64,000 nt of DNA from Brevibacillus porteri (GCF_003013475.1 NZ_PXZO01000020.1:1-64000), one strand, 5' to 3'. Shown: positions 46,696 through 56,307, counted from the first letter of the stretch. Made by a program: numbers and translations. Notes: a model not told the origin generated them from the letters alone.

Positions 46696-47426
46696 AAGGA
46701 ATACAGAGCACGGGCATCCAGCTCGGCAACAAGCGATTGCGGCATGAGTTGAAGTATTATCTTCGGGTGAGTAATTACGAGCCGCTGCGGCAGAGATTGC
46801 GTCTGATCGCGACTCCTGACCCTTATTCTGTGAGTGAGGAAGGGTATCATATTCGTAGCCTGTACTTTGACGACTTTCACGACACGGCTCTCTATGAAAA
46901 AAACTACGGGGTTTTTCAAAGAAAAAAGTATCGCATTCGCATCTACAACAAAAGTGATGCAGTCATCAAAATGGAGCGAAAGAGCAAGTTCGGTGGATAC
47001 ATTTGCAAAGAATCAGCGTCGATCACACGAGATGAGTATGAACTGATTTTGGCAGGCGATGTTGAGTTTCTGCGAGAGACAGAAAGTGCTGTGCTTCGAG
47101 ATTTTTATTTATCGTGCAAAAATCATCTGTTTCGGCCTCGCGTCATTACGGATTATGTTCGAGAGGCGTATTTGGTGAGAGAAGGGAATGTCAGAATTAC
47201 GTTTGACAAGTATTTGAAGGCAAACGTCAATTCACTCGATATTTTTGACGAAAACATCATGATGGTCAGAGCCATTCATCAGCCCATGATGATCATGGAA
47301 GTGAAGTACGATCAATTCCTGCCGTTCAATATTAGACATTTGCTACAAAACCTGAGTAATCAGCGATCGGCTATCTCCAAATATGTCATTTGCAGAGAGG
47401 AGACCAAAAAATACTATAATCTTTAG
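46692..47426 (+). CDS. VTC-domain (polyphosphate polymerase-like) protein
   Basis: 244 residues of the VTC/CYTH tunnel fold: RHELKYYL, IRSLYFDD, KYRIRIYN, IKMERKSK and a late Glu in MIMEVKYD, i.e. the basic and acidic residues lining the tunnel are all present. No membrane segment. Related domains make polyphosphate from ATP in yeast VTC; the bacterial role is unproven. ATGA overlap with the CotH gene, then the DUF4956 gene 22 bases on. Confidence 0.88.
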   Translation: MKGIQSTGIQLGNKRLRHELKYYLRVSNYEPLRQRLRLIATPDPYSVSEEGYHIRSLYFDDFHDTALYEKNYGVFQRKKYRIRIYNKSDAVIKMERKSKFGGYICKESASITRDEYELILAGDVEFLRETESAVLRDFYLSCKNHLFRPRVITDYVREAYLVREGNVRITFDKYLKANVNSLDIFDENIMMVRAIHQPMMIMEVKYDQFLPFNIRHLLQNLSNQRSAISKYVICREETKKYYNL

Positions 47427-47448
47427 TGTGAGGAGAAGTCGGGAAACT

Positions 47449-48135
47449 ATGGATACTACCAATACGATTAATTTTCAAGATATCATCAAAAAAAGTGTCT
47501 TAAAAATGGATCAATTTGCCAGCATCTCGATCATTGATACCATCATAGGGCTTGTGCTATCGGGATTGCTAGGTTTGTTCATCTACTATATTTACAAAAA
47601 GACGTTTCGCGGTGTTGTCTATACACATACCTTTAACATTACGCTGGTGGCAATGGCGATGCTTACTTGCCTGATTATCATGACGATTAGCACCAATATC
47701 GTGCTCTCTCTCGGGATGGTCGGAGCGTTGAGCATCGTGCGGTTCCGTACTGCTATTAAAGACCCGTTGGATATTGTTTTCATGTTTTGGTCGATCTCGG
47801 TCGGTATTGCGACGGGAGCGGGTGTGTACCCGGTTTCCGTCTTGGGATCACTGGTGGTGGCTGCTGTCATTGTCGTATTATCCAAGCGGCAAATGAAAGA
47901 TGTTGCCTATCTGCTCATTATCAACTATCACGATCAAGCCAATGACGGGGTTAAATACCAGTTGAACAAACTGAAATACGCCTTGAAGTCAAAGACCGTA
48001 CACAAAGAGATGGTGGAATTGATCGTGGAAGTCAAAATCAAAGGAGATAATACGGCATTTGTTCAAGATATTTCAGAGGTAGAAGGTGTGAAGAACGTAT
48101 CATTGGTAAGCTACGATGGCGATTATGCACCATAA
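47449..48135 (+). CDS. DUF4956 membrane protein
   Basis: 228 residues: three to four membrane helices (about 30-150) with MVGALSIVRFRTAIKDP, the family signature, and a soluble C-terminal ferredoxin-like domain. DUF4956 genes are often found beside VTC-domain and CotH genes. ATG 47449 is chosen because the domain starts just after; GAGGAG is 13 bases upstream. Last gene of the plus-strand operon, followed by a two-way terminator. Confidence 0.88.
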   Translation: MDTTNTINFQDIIKKSVLKMDQFASISIIDTIIGLVLSGLLGLFIYYIYKKTFRGVVYTHTFNITLVAMAMLTCLIIMTISTNIVLSLGMVGALSIVRFRTAIKDPLDIVFMFWSISVGIATGAGVYPVSVLGSLVVAAVIVVLSKRQMKDVAYLLIINYHDQANDGVKYQLNKLKYALKSKTVHKEMVELIVEVKIKGDNTAFVQDISEVEGVKNVSLVSYDGDYAP

Positions 48136-48146
48136 TGATTAGAAGA

Positions 48147-48196
48147 AAAAATCCCTTTCTGACTCCTATACAGGTGGTCAGGAAGGGATTTTTTTG
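48147..48196. terminator. Bidirectional terminator between pel operon and DUF4832 gene
   Basis: AATCCCTTTCTGAC / GTCAGGAAGGGATT stem, flanked by A run and T run, serving the convergent genes. Confidence 0.9.
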
Positions 48197-48201
48197 ATGG
48201 A

Positions 48202-49596
48202 TCAGTCTCGTACTTGGACCGTACCTAACGTATATCTTCCGTCCGAGCGTTTGCCTTCCATGGCAAATTGAATGCCCGGCTCTTCTGTATGGGGATCGAG
48301 GATTGCTACACAGAGAGTGTATGTTCCTTCAGGAAGATTATCCGGAATTTCCAAGCTTTGCTTGACGGTTTTCTTGCCGGGAAGCCATTTGCGGATGTCT
48401 TCGTCCGTGTTGGTCTTGGTTACGATCTCACCGTCTTCATCCGCGAGTGACAGCTCGAGAATCCACGGGAAGTAAAATGGAGCAGCACCGCGGTTTTGCC
48501 AATCCATCGTCACAGCGAGGCTGTCTCCGGGCTCGACTGCTTTTGCATGTGTCTCTTTGGTGATGGAGAAGCGGTAGCCAATCGTGTTTAAAAAGCGGTC
48601 CAAATATTCTTGTTGATCGCCGTCTTTTTCGAAACGTACGGGTGTATTTGGGCCAAGCCAGCTAATATGCGAAGCTTTGGCTTGTGAGATTACCTGGTTA
48701 ATCGAGGAGCGAGTAAAGTAGCTAGTCAATGAGTCGGATGGAGAGAATTCTCCGCCGCTTGGCGCATACTTCCAAAAGTCGGGCATGGCAGGCATTTTTT
48801 CTTTGGTCAGCCAGGAGACGTAGCCTTTCTGTATCCAGGACAGGTAGCTGTTTGTATCTTCTTTATTGCCGAACATGTCGTTAAACAGCCCCAGTCTGTA
48901 CTCCTTGGCAACTGGGTGTGGTCTGCGCATCAGCAGCATGGGATCAGGGAAGTTATCTATATACGGTTGTACGTACTGATCCGTGATTTCTGTTGCAGGG
49001 AAAGGAATAGACGTGTCGGTGTGCCATTCTCCCCAGTGACCGACGCTTCCCAGTTGTATGAAAGCAATGCGGGGATCGTCCTTGTAGCGCTCTCCCAGAG
49101 CGTCAATCAATTCCTTGTGGTACTTGATGATCAATGGATTACTGTAGTTGGGACTGTAGCCTTTGCCATAGTCGTTTCGATACCACTCGCCATCATCAAA
49201 ATGGTCATTGTCCCCGCCGATCTCGTTGTATAGCCAATCCGGTATTTCCATGTCCGATTTTTTATCAGGAAGATCCATAACGATGCGGAGGATGAACTTG
49301 ACGTCTTTTTCTGTCCATTCTTCAAACCGGATCGTATCTTCGACCTCATCAAAAGCATAATCTCCTTTGGTTGGCTCGAGCATCCTCCAGGTTAGATTGG
49401 CATAGACGAGGGTGTGTGCTTGCTCATGATTACTCGTCCGTGAATCGGGAGCCAGTCCCATATAAGGGTTTTGTAGTACGTCTTGGGATTGCTTTGGCGA
49501 ATAAGTCGCCGTTCCATAACTGGAGGCGGCGGCAGAGGAAGGTAGAATGCAAAAAGCAGCGAGAAGTACGCTGTATAGACCACTTCGGATCTTCAT
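48202..49596 (-). CDS. Secreted DUF4832 / glycosidase-like protein
   Basis: 464 residues: signal peptide ending AAA-S, then a DUF4874/DUF4832 TIM-barrel-like region (NPYMGLAPDSR, WRMLEPTKGDYAFDEVE, IQLGSVGHWGEWHTD) and a C-terminal beta domain (MDWQNRGAAPFYFPW, PEGTYTLCVAIL). The E-containing GHWGEWH and WxxLEPxxGxY motifs recall clan-A glycosidases. Ribosome binding site AGGGGGC. It converges on the pel operon and may act on cell-surface or Pel polymer; that is inference. Confidence 0.85.
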   Translation of the reverse strand: MKIRSGLYSVLLAAFCILPSSAAASSYGTATYSPKQSQDVLQNPYMGLAPDSRTSNHEQAHTLVYANLTWRMLEPTKGDYAFDEVEDTIRFEEWTEKDVKFILRIVMDLPDKKSDMEIPDWLYNEIGGDNDHFDDGEWYRNDYGKGYSPNYSNPLIIKYHKELIDALGERYKDDPRIAFIQLGSVGHWGEWHTDTSIPFPATEITDQYVQPYIDNFPDPMLLMRRPHPVAKEYRLGLFNDMFGNKEDTNSYLSWIQKGYVSWLTKEKMPAMPDFWKYAPSGGEFSPSDSLTSYFTRSSINQVISQAKASHISWLGPNTPVRFEKDGDQQEYLDRFLNTIGYRFSITKETHAKAVEPGDSLAVTMDWQNRGAAPFYFPWILELSLADEDGEIVTKTNTDEDIRKWLPGKKTVKQSLEIPDNLPEGTYTLCVAILDPHTEEPGIQFAMEGKRSDGRYTLGTVQVRD

Positions 49597-49628
49597 GAGT
49601 GCCCCCTAGATCTAGTGAGAGAGTATCA

Positions 49629-50780
49629 TTACTTTTGTTCTGTCTCCTGTTTCCATATGTGATACCAATTGGTGATATGTTCGTTTACAGTAGAGCCGAG
49701 TTCAATCTCCCATCGAGAGGTCAAGAGTTGATACTGCTCTTCTACAGCCGCTTGATTATCCAAGGAAGCGTACAACTGCATCAAGATCATGTAGCTGTCT
49801 TCTTCAAGCAGGTGCAAATGCTGAATGCGTTGGTTGACGTTGATCGCCTCTTGGACTCTGCCGTGTCCCAAATAGAAGCTGCTCATTGTTTTGGCGAGCT
49901 GCAGCCACATCCTGCGGAGTCTTTCTCGCTCGTACTCTGCCCACAAATAGTCGTAGTCTCCGAAATAATCACCCGTATACGTCGCGAGCACTTGCTCATA
50001 CTTTTGCATATTGGCAAGAGAGAGGGGCGGTAACTGTTTGAGACGATTCTCCCATTCTTCCACATCGATCGCAGCTGAATCGATCGTCAGTTTATAGCCG
50101 CCTTCTAAATTGCCTTTGTTGATCGATATCGTTTGGAGACCATAGCGTTTCAAGGTTTGCCGGATGAGGTAAATCGTCGTATATAGCTGGGTTACGCCTT
50201 TGCTTCCATCATAGTCCGGCCACAAAAGCTCGATCAGCGAATCTTTGTCGAGCATCTTATTGCGGTGATGCAACAAATATGCAAACAGCTCGCGGGCTTT
50301 ATTCGTGCGCCACTTGATCTCTTGCGGCTCCTGATTCGACTGGTGAAACAAAATACTATTGAAGCATTGGATAGAAACGAATGATTCTTCTTTAACAGGC
50401 TCGGCTTCTTGCGCGGACTTGATTCTCTCATGCAGTCGGTCCATTGTCTTTTGCAAGCGTTGAAGTTGTACGGGCTTCATGATGTAATCCAGCGCGCACA
50501 GCTCAAAAGCATCAACGGCGTACTTATCATACCCCGTGACAAATACGATCTCCGGAGAGTTATCGATTCCTTGCAGACGTTCTCCGATCTCTAGTCCACT
50601 GATGCGTGGCATATTAATATCTAAAAATACGACATCTGGTTGAAGGGATATTGCTTGGTCGATCGCTTCGAGAGGATTGGTGTAGGCTCCGACTACCTTA
50701 ACGCCGCCAACATCTTTTTCTAGCAATCGTTGCAGATGCATCAAGGGTAGTTGCTCGTCGTCTACCAATAAGGCTCTCAT
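49629..50780 (-). CDS. Response regulator with receiver, winged-helix and BTAD domains (SARP-like)
   Basis: 383 residues: receiver (DDEQLP; phospho-acceptor in FLDINMPRISG; Lys in MKPVQL), an OmpR-type winged helix (NKARELFAYLLHHR, DSLIELLWPDYD), and a bacterial transcriptional activation domain of TPR-like helices. ATG 50780 follows AAGGAG; an upstream TTG is less likely. Only 33 bases from the DUF4832 gene, same strand, so probably one transcript. No kinase gene adjacent. Confidence 0.9.
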   Translation of the reverse strand: MRALLVDDEQLPLMHLQRLLEKDVGGVKVVGAYTNPLEAIDQAISLQPDVVFLDINMPRISGLEIGERLQGIDNSPEIVFVTGYDKYAVDAFELCALDYIMKPVQLQRLQKTMDRLHERIKSAQEAEPVKEESFVSIQCFNSILFHQSNQEPQEIKWRTNKARELFAYLLHHRNKMLDKDSLIELLWPDYDGSKGVTQLYTTIYLIRQTLKRYGLQTISINKGNLEGGYKLTIDSAAIDVEEWENRLKQLPPLSLANMQKYEQVLATYTGDYFGDYDYLWAEYERERLRRMWLQLAKTMSSFYLGHGRVQEAINVNQRIQHLHLLEEDSYMILMQLYASLDNQAAVEEQYQLLTSRWEIELGSTVNEHITNWYHIWKQETEQK

Positions 50781-50910
50781 CCACTGTCTCTCCTTCAAAA
50801 AACGATAAAATGCAACAGATTGTCTTACGAGTCTGATTTATCCATACTCTCTACTCTATCATCAAAAGAGAGGTTATCCAAATCTTTACGATGGAAGGAA
50901 ATGTGAATTT

Positions 50911-51348
50911 TTAGCAAGTGATGGAGGTCAGAACACGCTCCAGCTCGTCAAATGATACAAACCGGGCTTGCCGAAACACTTCTTTTCCAACCACAAACAA
51001 GAGGATCGCTGGAGCAGTAAATACGAGATACTCCCCAGAAAGGGTAGGTATTTTTTCCATGGATACCACCATGCTTTTCACTTGTGGAAATTGTTTCAGC
51101 CGTTCTACTGTTCTTGCGTAGGTGACATCGCAAACACCGCAGTTTGCCGTTTTTATAAACAACAGACTAATCGGATGACGTTCAATCTCTGCAAGTAGTT
51201 CAGTCAGTTCGAGATACTCCTGAACGGTTCGGTACTCCCACCTTTCGTCGCCGTATTTTTCTACTAGAATAGCACAAAAAAAGTTTGCCTCATGAAGCGA
51301 CAACAGATGTAATCTCCGAGGAAATGAAAGCGCTTTTCCAAAAAACAT
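50911..51348 (-). CDS. Thioredoxin-like protein with CGVC motif
   Basis: 145 residues at most; thioredoxin fold with redox pair in TANCGVCDVTY and the cis-Pro region FTAPAILLF. The first 35-40 residues are not part of the fold and the true start may be further in; no good ribosome binding site is seen before the 51348 ATG. Cytoplasmic. Divergent from the prepilin peptidase gene. Confidence 0.75.
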   Translation of the reverse strand: MFFGKALSFPRRLHLLSLHEANFFCAILVEKYGDERWEYRTVQEYLELTELLAEIERHPISLLFIKTANCGVCDVTYARTVERLKQFPQVKSMVVSMEKIPTLSGEYLVFTAPAILLFVVGKEVFRQARFVSFDELERVLTSITC

Positions 51349-51437
51349 CCAAAAAAATTGGATATTATTGCAACAAATTTCCCTGATATGGAGTCTGTAA
51401 TGGTGAAATTTTCCTCAAAAAGCAGGAAGGAGGACAT

Positions 51438-51893
51438 ATGGTGTTATCTTGGTATGTCATCATTCCCATTCTTTTCGTAATGGCAGTCGCTATGTATACC
51501 GACCTACGCCGCCGTCTCATTTACGACTGGCTGACGCTTCCGGGAATTGTATATTTTCTCGTTCTGCATGCATACCTTCATCCAGAGAAATGGCTGACTT
51601 ATGCGATGGGAGTAATTGTGCTGGGAGGAATTTCATTACTGATGGCGGTGATCAGCAACGGTCAGATGGGCGGAGGAGATATTAAGCTGCTCGCTTTGGT
51701 CGGCGCAGCGGTTGGATGGCAAGCGGGGTTGGTCGTGCTCATGCTTACGTATTTGCTTGCGGGAGTCAGCGTGCTTCCTATGTGGGCCATCGCCAAAATG
51801 ACAGGCAGGATGAAGCTCGGGCGAGAGATCCCGTTGGCTCCATTTGTTGCGGGTGGGACCAGTCTCATGCTGGTCATGATCATGTATTCCTAG
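51438..51893 (+). CDS. tadV: Prepilin peptidase, CpaA/TadV type (A24)
   Basis: 151 residues, about four membrane helices, with both catalytic aspartates: YTDLRRRLI and GGGDIKLLA. Lacks the methylase domain, as expected for CpaA/TadV. Cleaves Flp prepilin and pseudopilins. AAGGAGG site before ATG 51438; first gene of the Tad locus. Confidence 0.92.
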   Translation: MVLSWYVIIPILFVMAVAMYTDLRRRLIYDWLTLPGIVYFLVLHAYLHPEKWLTYAMGVIVLGGISLLMAVISNGQMGGGDIKLLALVGAAVGWQAGLVVLMLTYLLAGVSVLPMWAIAKMTGRMKLGREIPLAPFVAGGTSLMLVMIMYS

Positions 51894-51990
51894 TGCCTTT
51901 CTCATAAGGTTTTCGATTTGGAATATTTGGCAATAAAACGACAGTGTATGAACATGAATGGATTTTTCGAAAAAGAGAGGGAATCTTCTG

Positions 51991-52821
51991 ATGTTGGAAT
52001 CAAAACGTAGGGCAATCATTTTCCTTGTATTATCGTTCCTACTTGCTGCACTTGCGGGCTTTCTGTTTCTGCAAAAAATCAAGGATTTGAATGCGCAACT
52101 GGGCGAAATGGTGGAAATATACGAAGCAAATGCAGATATTCCATCTCGGGCACTGATACAACCCGATCAATTGACGGTAAGGGAAATCCCCAAAAAGTAC
52201 GCGGATGATTCGTACGTCATCGATAAAGCTAGTTTGAAAAATCAAGTCACGATCGTTCCCTTGTCAAAGGGAGACATCATCACGAAAAACATCATGAAGC
52301 CAGCCAATGTTGTACGGGACCAAAACAACAGGCTCGTAACGGTGTTTACATCGAGCAATGTCGTCTTCGACCAGGAGCTGGAGGCGCTAGACCGGGTGGA
52401 CGTCATCATTTCGCATGAGGAAAACGGGAAGCCCGTGACGGAAGTGTTCATGAAAGACGTGCCAGTCGCCATGGTGGCCAAATCGGAGAACAGCTTCAAG
52501 GGGGTAGCTCTCGAGCTGCCGTTCGAGGAAGCGCCGAAATTCATTCACCAGCAGCATTATGCTCAGATGGTTCGCATTTTGAAAGCGAATGTGGGCAAAG
52601 GGGACTTGGGTATACCCGATCCGTTTGTGGAACCCAAGCCGGAACAGACAAAACCGCCTGGCAAACCTGCTGAAGCGAAATCTGCGACACTGCCTGTCAC
52701 ACCACCGGCAGCAGGGCAGCCAGCCGTACAGACACCACCGACAGTTCCGGCCCAGCCTCCAACGAAACCAACTTCGGTACCACCGCAGCCAACTAATCAA
52801 CCACCGAAAACCGGAGGGTAA
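51991..52821 (+). CDS. cpaB: CpaB/RcpC-like Tad pilus assembly protein
   Basis: 276 residues: N-terminal membrane anchor, SAF domain (ANADIPSRALIQPDQL), CpaB/RcpC region (LVTVFTSSNVVFDQ...RVDVIIS), and a proline-rich C-terminal tail of about 60 residues. Start ATG 51991 follows AGAGAGGGAA. Located outside the membrane, binding pilus or wall. Confidence 0.88.
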   Translation: MLESKRRAIIFLVLSFLLAALAGFLFLQKIKDLNAQLGEMVEIYEANADIPSRALIQPDQLTVREIPKKYADDSYVIDKASLKNQVTIVPLSKGDIITKNIMKPANVVRDQNNRLVTVFTSSNVVFDQELEALDRVDVIISHEENGKPVTEVFMKDVPVAMVAKSENSFKGVALELPFEEAPKFIHQQHYAQMVRILKANVGKGDLGIPDPFVEPKPEQTKPPGKPAEAKSATLPVTPPAAGQPAVQTPPTVPAQPPTKPTSVPPQPTNQPPKTGG

Positions 52822-52824
52822 GTC

Positions 52825-53982
52825 ATGAACAAAGATATGAAGATTCTCGTCGTTGCGGATTACGACTCTGTAAAAGACATGCTGAGGGACATTTTGACTC
52901 CGTATGAGCAAGTACGCTACACGACTTCCAGCGAAGTGAAAAAAGAAATTGACCGGATTGGACCGGATGTCGTTTTGCTTGTGCAGCCGGAAGACGGAGC
53001 AGGAGTAGAGCTGGTGCAGTACATACAAGGAGAGCTTCCGGAGGGCATCCTCATTTATCTCACAGAAAAACAAGATTTTGTCCTGCTGCGAGATGTTGTC
53101 CGCGCGGGTGCGGTGGAATACATCGTGATGCCCGATGAGCTGAACCTATTGTCCGATCGTCTCGACAAAATATCAGATTTATCCCAGATCAAACAGAGAA
53201 AAAAGGGCACGGATGCATCCGGCAAAGCTTTTGTGCGAGGTCGGGGAAAGGTGTACTCCTTTTACAGTGGAAAAGGGGGAAGTGGACGAACGCAGCTGGC
53301 AACGGGCTTTGCGCAAGCATTGAAGCTGGAATCTACGGCCAGTGTGCTGCTCATCGATCTCAATCTCCAATACGGTGGAATCGAAACCTTCTTGTCATTT
53401 GACAACAACCGTACATTAGGAGATCTCATGCCGGTTATGGATGAAATCAACGAATTTCATATTCGCAATGTGGCCCAGCGGGAGGACCATTCCAAGCTGG
53501 AGGTGCTGGTCAGTCCGCGTGATGCTGAGACGGCGGAGAATATGTCCGAGGCATTTGTCACCAGGTTGATCCGTGCTAGCCGCCGCAGTTATGACTTTGT
53601 GATTATCGACCTGCCAACGCATATGAACGAGCTTACCTTTGCCGCTTTGTCAGAGTCGGACATGATTTATTACGTGATGAATCTGGACACACCGTCCGTT
53701 CAAATTTACCGACTCGTGGAAGACTTGTTCCGACGTCTGCGCATTGATACCGCAGGCAGGCTCGAAGTGGTCGTCAACCAGGTAGGAAGGGATAACGAAC
53801 TGAATGTATCTGATTTGAAAGGATTATTCACTGCACCGATTACTGCTGAAATCAGCAGAGATCATCAAGGCGTGCAAGCGGCTGTCAATCAAGGCCGACC
53901 GTTGCAAAAGGAAGCGAATGAGAAGAAGCTCTCTCCTGCTGCGAAAGACATCCGAAAATGGGTACTCAAGAAACTGTCATAA
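52825..53982 (+). CDS. tadZ: TadZ/CpaE-like ATPase
   Basis: 385 residues: atypical N-terminal receiver-like domain lacking a full acidic pocket, then a MinD/ParA ATPase (SGKGGSGRTQLATGFAQAL deviant Walker A, LLIDLNLQYGG, VIIDLPTHMNE). Places the Tad machine in the cell. CGGAGGG before ATG 52825. Confidence 0.9.
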   Translation: MNKDMKILVVADYDSVKDMLRDILTPYEQVRYTTSSEVKKEIDRIGPDVVLLVQPEDGAGVELVQYIQGELPEGILIYLTEKQDFVLLRDVVRAGAVEYIVMPDELNLLSDRLDKISDLSQIKQRKKGTDASGKAFVRGRGKVYSFYSGKGGSGRTQLATGFAQALKLESTASVLLIDLNLQYGGIETFLSFDNNRTLGDLMPVMDEINEFHIRNVAQREDHSKLEVLVSPRDAETAENMSEAFVTRLIRASRRSYDFVIIDLPTHMNELTFAALSESDMIYYVMNLDTPSVQIYRLVEDLFRRLRIDTAGRLEVVVNQVGRDNELNVSDLKGLFTAPITAEISRDHQGVQAAVNQGRPLQKEANEKKLSPAAKDIRKWVLKKLS

Positions 53983-54010
53983 AGAGCAAGTTCAAAAAGG
54001 TGGGAGTTAG

Positions 54011-55399
54011 ATGGCTTTATTCCGACGAAAGCAAGAGCAGACAGCGCCAGGGGATGAGGCAAAACAGACGACACTCGCTGCCACATTAGCAGCTCCTTCC
54101 TTCAATCCGTACATCGACGAGCTGGCTGAGCATTACAAGACCCGACTCTTGCGGGAGACCAATCTGGAGAGACTGACCAGCCTTCGTTCAGATGAGATGC
54201 GCCTCGCAATCGAACGTCTCGTCTCCCAATACATGTCGGAAGAAAAAGTAGTCATTCCGCGAAATGAAAAGGATATCCTGCTGACTCGTTTGATCAATGA
54301 ATCGGTGGGGCTTGGTCCACTTGAACCGCTGCTCGCCGATCCGGAAATCACGGAGATCTCGATTAACGGACACAACCTGGTATACGTTGAGAAACGAGGA
54401 AGGCTGGAATTAACCGATTTAAAATTTCGTGACGAGGAACATTTGCGGCATATCGTGGACCGGATTGTGGCACCGCTTGGTCGACGAATCGATGAAAGCT
54501 CGCCGATGGTCGACGCCCGTCTGAAGGATGGAAGCCGCGTGAATGCCGTCATCCCTCCGATCAGTCTCAATGGCACACTCGTTTCGATCCGTAAATTTCG
54601 CAAAGAGCCGTTCTTGATGGATGATCTGATGCAATTTGGTTCATTCAGTGAAGCAATGTCCCAGTTCATTCAAGCCGTGGTGGAAGCCAAAATGAACACG
54701 CTCATCTCTGGGGGGACTGGTAGCGGAAAGACGACATTGCTCAATGCGACAGCAAAAGCCATTCCGCACTATGAACGTGTCATTACCATTGAGGATTCGG
54801 CCGAGTTGAAGCTAACTCACCCCAACTGTATCGGGATGGAGGCACGTCCGCCCAATATGGAGGGAACAGGGGAAGTCACGATCCGTCAGCTCGTGCGAAA
54901 CTCCCTGCGGATGAGGCCAGACCGCATCATCGTCGGGGAGGTACGGGGTGCAGAGGCATTCGACATGCTTCAGGCCATGAATACTGGGCATGAAGGATCA
55001 CTTACCACTGTCCACGCCAACTCACCACAGGATGCTTTCAACCGTTTGGAAGGGATGGTCGTCATGGCCGGGATGGATTTGCCCTCTACGATTGTCCGTG
55101 AATATATCGTCAGTGCGCTGGATATCATCGTCCAGGTCACACGCCTGTCAGACGGAACACGTAAAATCGTTTCGATTTCAGAAGTAGCGAAAACGGAAGA
55201 CAAACGGGTGGAGGTCAACGAGATTTTTCGTTTCCAGCGGAAGGGGATCGGCGCGAAAGGGGAAGTCCTTGGCTACTTTACGGCAACCGGGGTCATCCCG
55301 CGGTGCTTGGAGAGGCTCCAAGTTTTTGGAATCAATCTGGATGAATCCATATTCAGGGCGGAAGGAGGGAAGCAACGTGACCATGCCCATTCTGTTTAG
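54011..55399 (+). CDS. tadA: TadA/CpaF secretion ATPase
   Basis: 462-residue hexameric traffic ATPase powering pilus assembly. Walker A ISGGTGSGKTTLLN, Asp box ITIEDSAELKL, Walker B RPDRIIVGEVRG, His box TTVHANSPQDA. Overlaps tadB by 23 bases. Confidence 0.95.
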   Translation: MALFRRKQEQTAPGDEAKQTTLAATLAAPSFNPYIDELAEHYKTRLLRETNLERLTSLRSDEMRLAIERLVSQYMSEEKVVIPRNEKDILLTRLINESVGLGPLEPLLADPEITEISINGHNLVYVEKRGRLELTDLKFRDEEHLRHIVDRIVAPLGRRIDESSPMVDARLKDGSRVNAVIPPISLNGTLVSIRKFRKEPFLMDDLMQFGSFSEAMSQFIQAVVEAKMNTLISGGTGSGKTTLLNATAKAIPHYERVITIEDSAELKLTHPNCIGMEARPPNMEGTGEVTIRQLVRNSLRMRPDRIIVGEVRGAEAFDMLQAMNTGHEGSLTTVHANSPQDAFNRLEGMVVMAGMDLPSTIVREYIVSALDIIVQVTRLSDGTRKIVSISEVAKTEDKRVEVNEIFRFQRKGIGAKGEVLGYFTATGVIPRCLERLQVFGINLDESIFRAEGGKQRDHAHSV

Positions 55400-56303
55400 T
55401 CTCGCGGTGTTGTTTGGCATCTGGGGCATCTACGAGTATCTCGGTTATCGGGCCAAGAAGACCGAATGGAAAAAGAAAGCGGAAGAATGGTTCGAAGTGA
55501 AGGGAAAACGAAAAAGCGTCGTCATCGTTTGGGGAGATAAATTTGACCAGACGCCCTATGCCAAAGAAATCCAAAAAAAGCTGATCAAAGCGAACTTTCC
55601 GCTTGCTCCCTCGGAGTTTTACGGAATTTTGATCGTAGGTACCATGGTGCTCGCCTTCTTGCTCAGTAACATCGTGAATATTTCTTTTCCTTTTAACATT
55701 ATGATCGGGGCAGTGGTGATGTATCTCATACAGAACGTGCTGTTCTTTGTCCGACGCAACAAGTACCAGGAGCGATTGAATGAACAGTTGTCCGAAGTGT
55801 GTCGCCTTTTGGCCAACTCGCTGCGTGCAGGTCTTACGCTCTCGCAGGGGATCTCACTGGTAGCCAAGGAGATGAATTATCCCGCTGGTGATGAGTTTAG
55901 TCGCATGGCGCGTGAGCTGCAGCTAGGCGTCAGCTTTGACCGAGCGCTCTCTGACATGGAAAAACGAATACCGACACGAGAATTCCGTATCTTTACTGCT
56001 ACCCTGCTGATTCAACGGCGTGCAGGGGGGAATTTGAGCCAGGTGCTGCAAGAAATGGCGGAGACATTGGAGGATCGTCGCATCGTGAATCAGGAAATCA
56101 AGACGATGACGGCGGAACAGCGGTACGTCTCTATCTTGGTGCCGATCATGCCAATAGCCCTGGTGCTGATGATGAACATGATGAACAAAGGCTTCATTGA
56201 TCCGTTGTTTTCCGGATTTGGTCTTTTTCTTCTGGGGTTGTTTGTAATCGGAACACTCCTGTCCTATATCCTCGTCAAGAAAGTGACCAACATAAAGGTG
56301 TGA
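55377..56303 (+). CDS. tadB: TadB-like pilus platform protein
   Basis: 308 residues with membrane helices near 5-25, 85-125 and 245-305 and a T2SSF domain (VCRLLANSLRAGLTLSQGI, GNLSQVLQEMAETLEDR). GTG 55377 chosen because AAGGAGGG is seven bases upstream; ATG 55383 is the alternative. Confidence 0.92.
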   Translation: MTMPILFSLAVLFGIWGIYEYLGYRAKKTEWKKKAEEWFEVKGKRKSVVIVWGDKFDQTPYAKEIQKKLIKANFPLAPSEFYGILIVGTMVLAFLLSNIVNISFPFNIMIGAVVMYLIQNVLFFVRRNKYQERLNEQLSEVCRLLANSLRAGLTLSQGISLVAKEMNYPAGDEFSRMARELQLGVSFDRALSDMEKRIPTREFRIFTATLLIQRRAGGNLSQVLQEMAETLEDRRIVNQEIKTMTAEQRYVSILVPIMPIALVLMMNMMNKGFIDPLFSGFGLFLLGLFVIGTLLSYILVKKVTNIKV

Positions 56304-56307
56304 AAAC

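Noticed and set aside
52825..53300. TadZ N-terminal domain as a phosphorylatable receiver
   Set aside because: The full acidic pocket and a convincing phospho-acceptor aspartate are not visible; it is the atypical receiver common in TadZ/CpaE.
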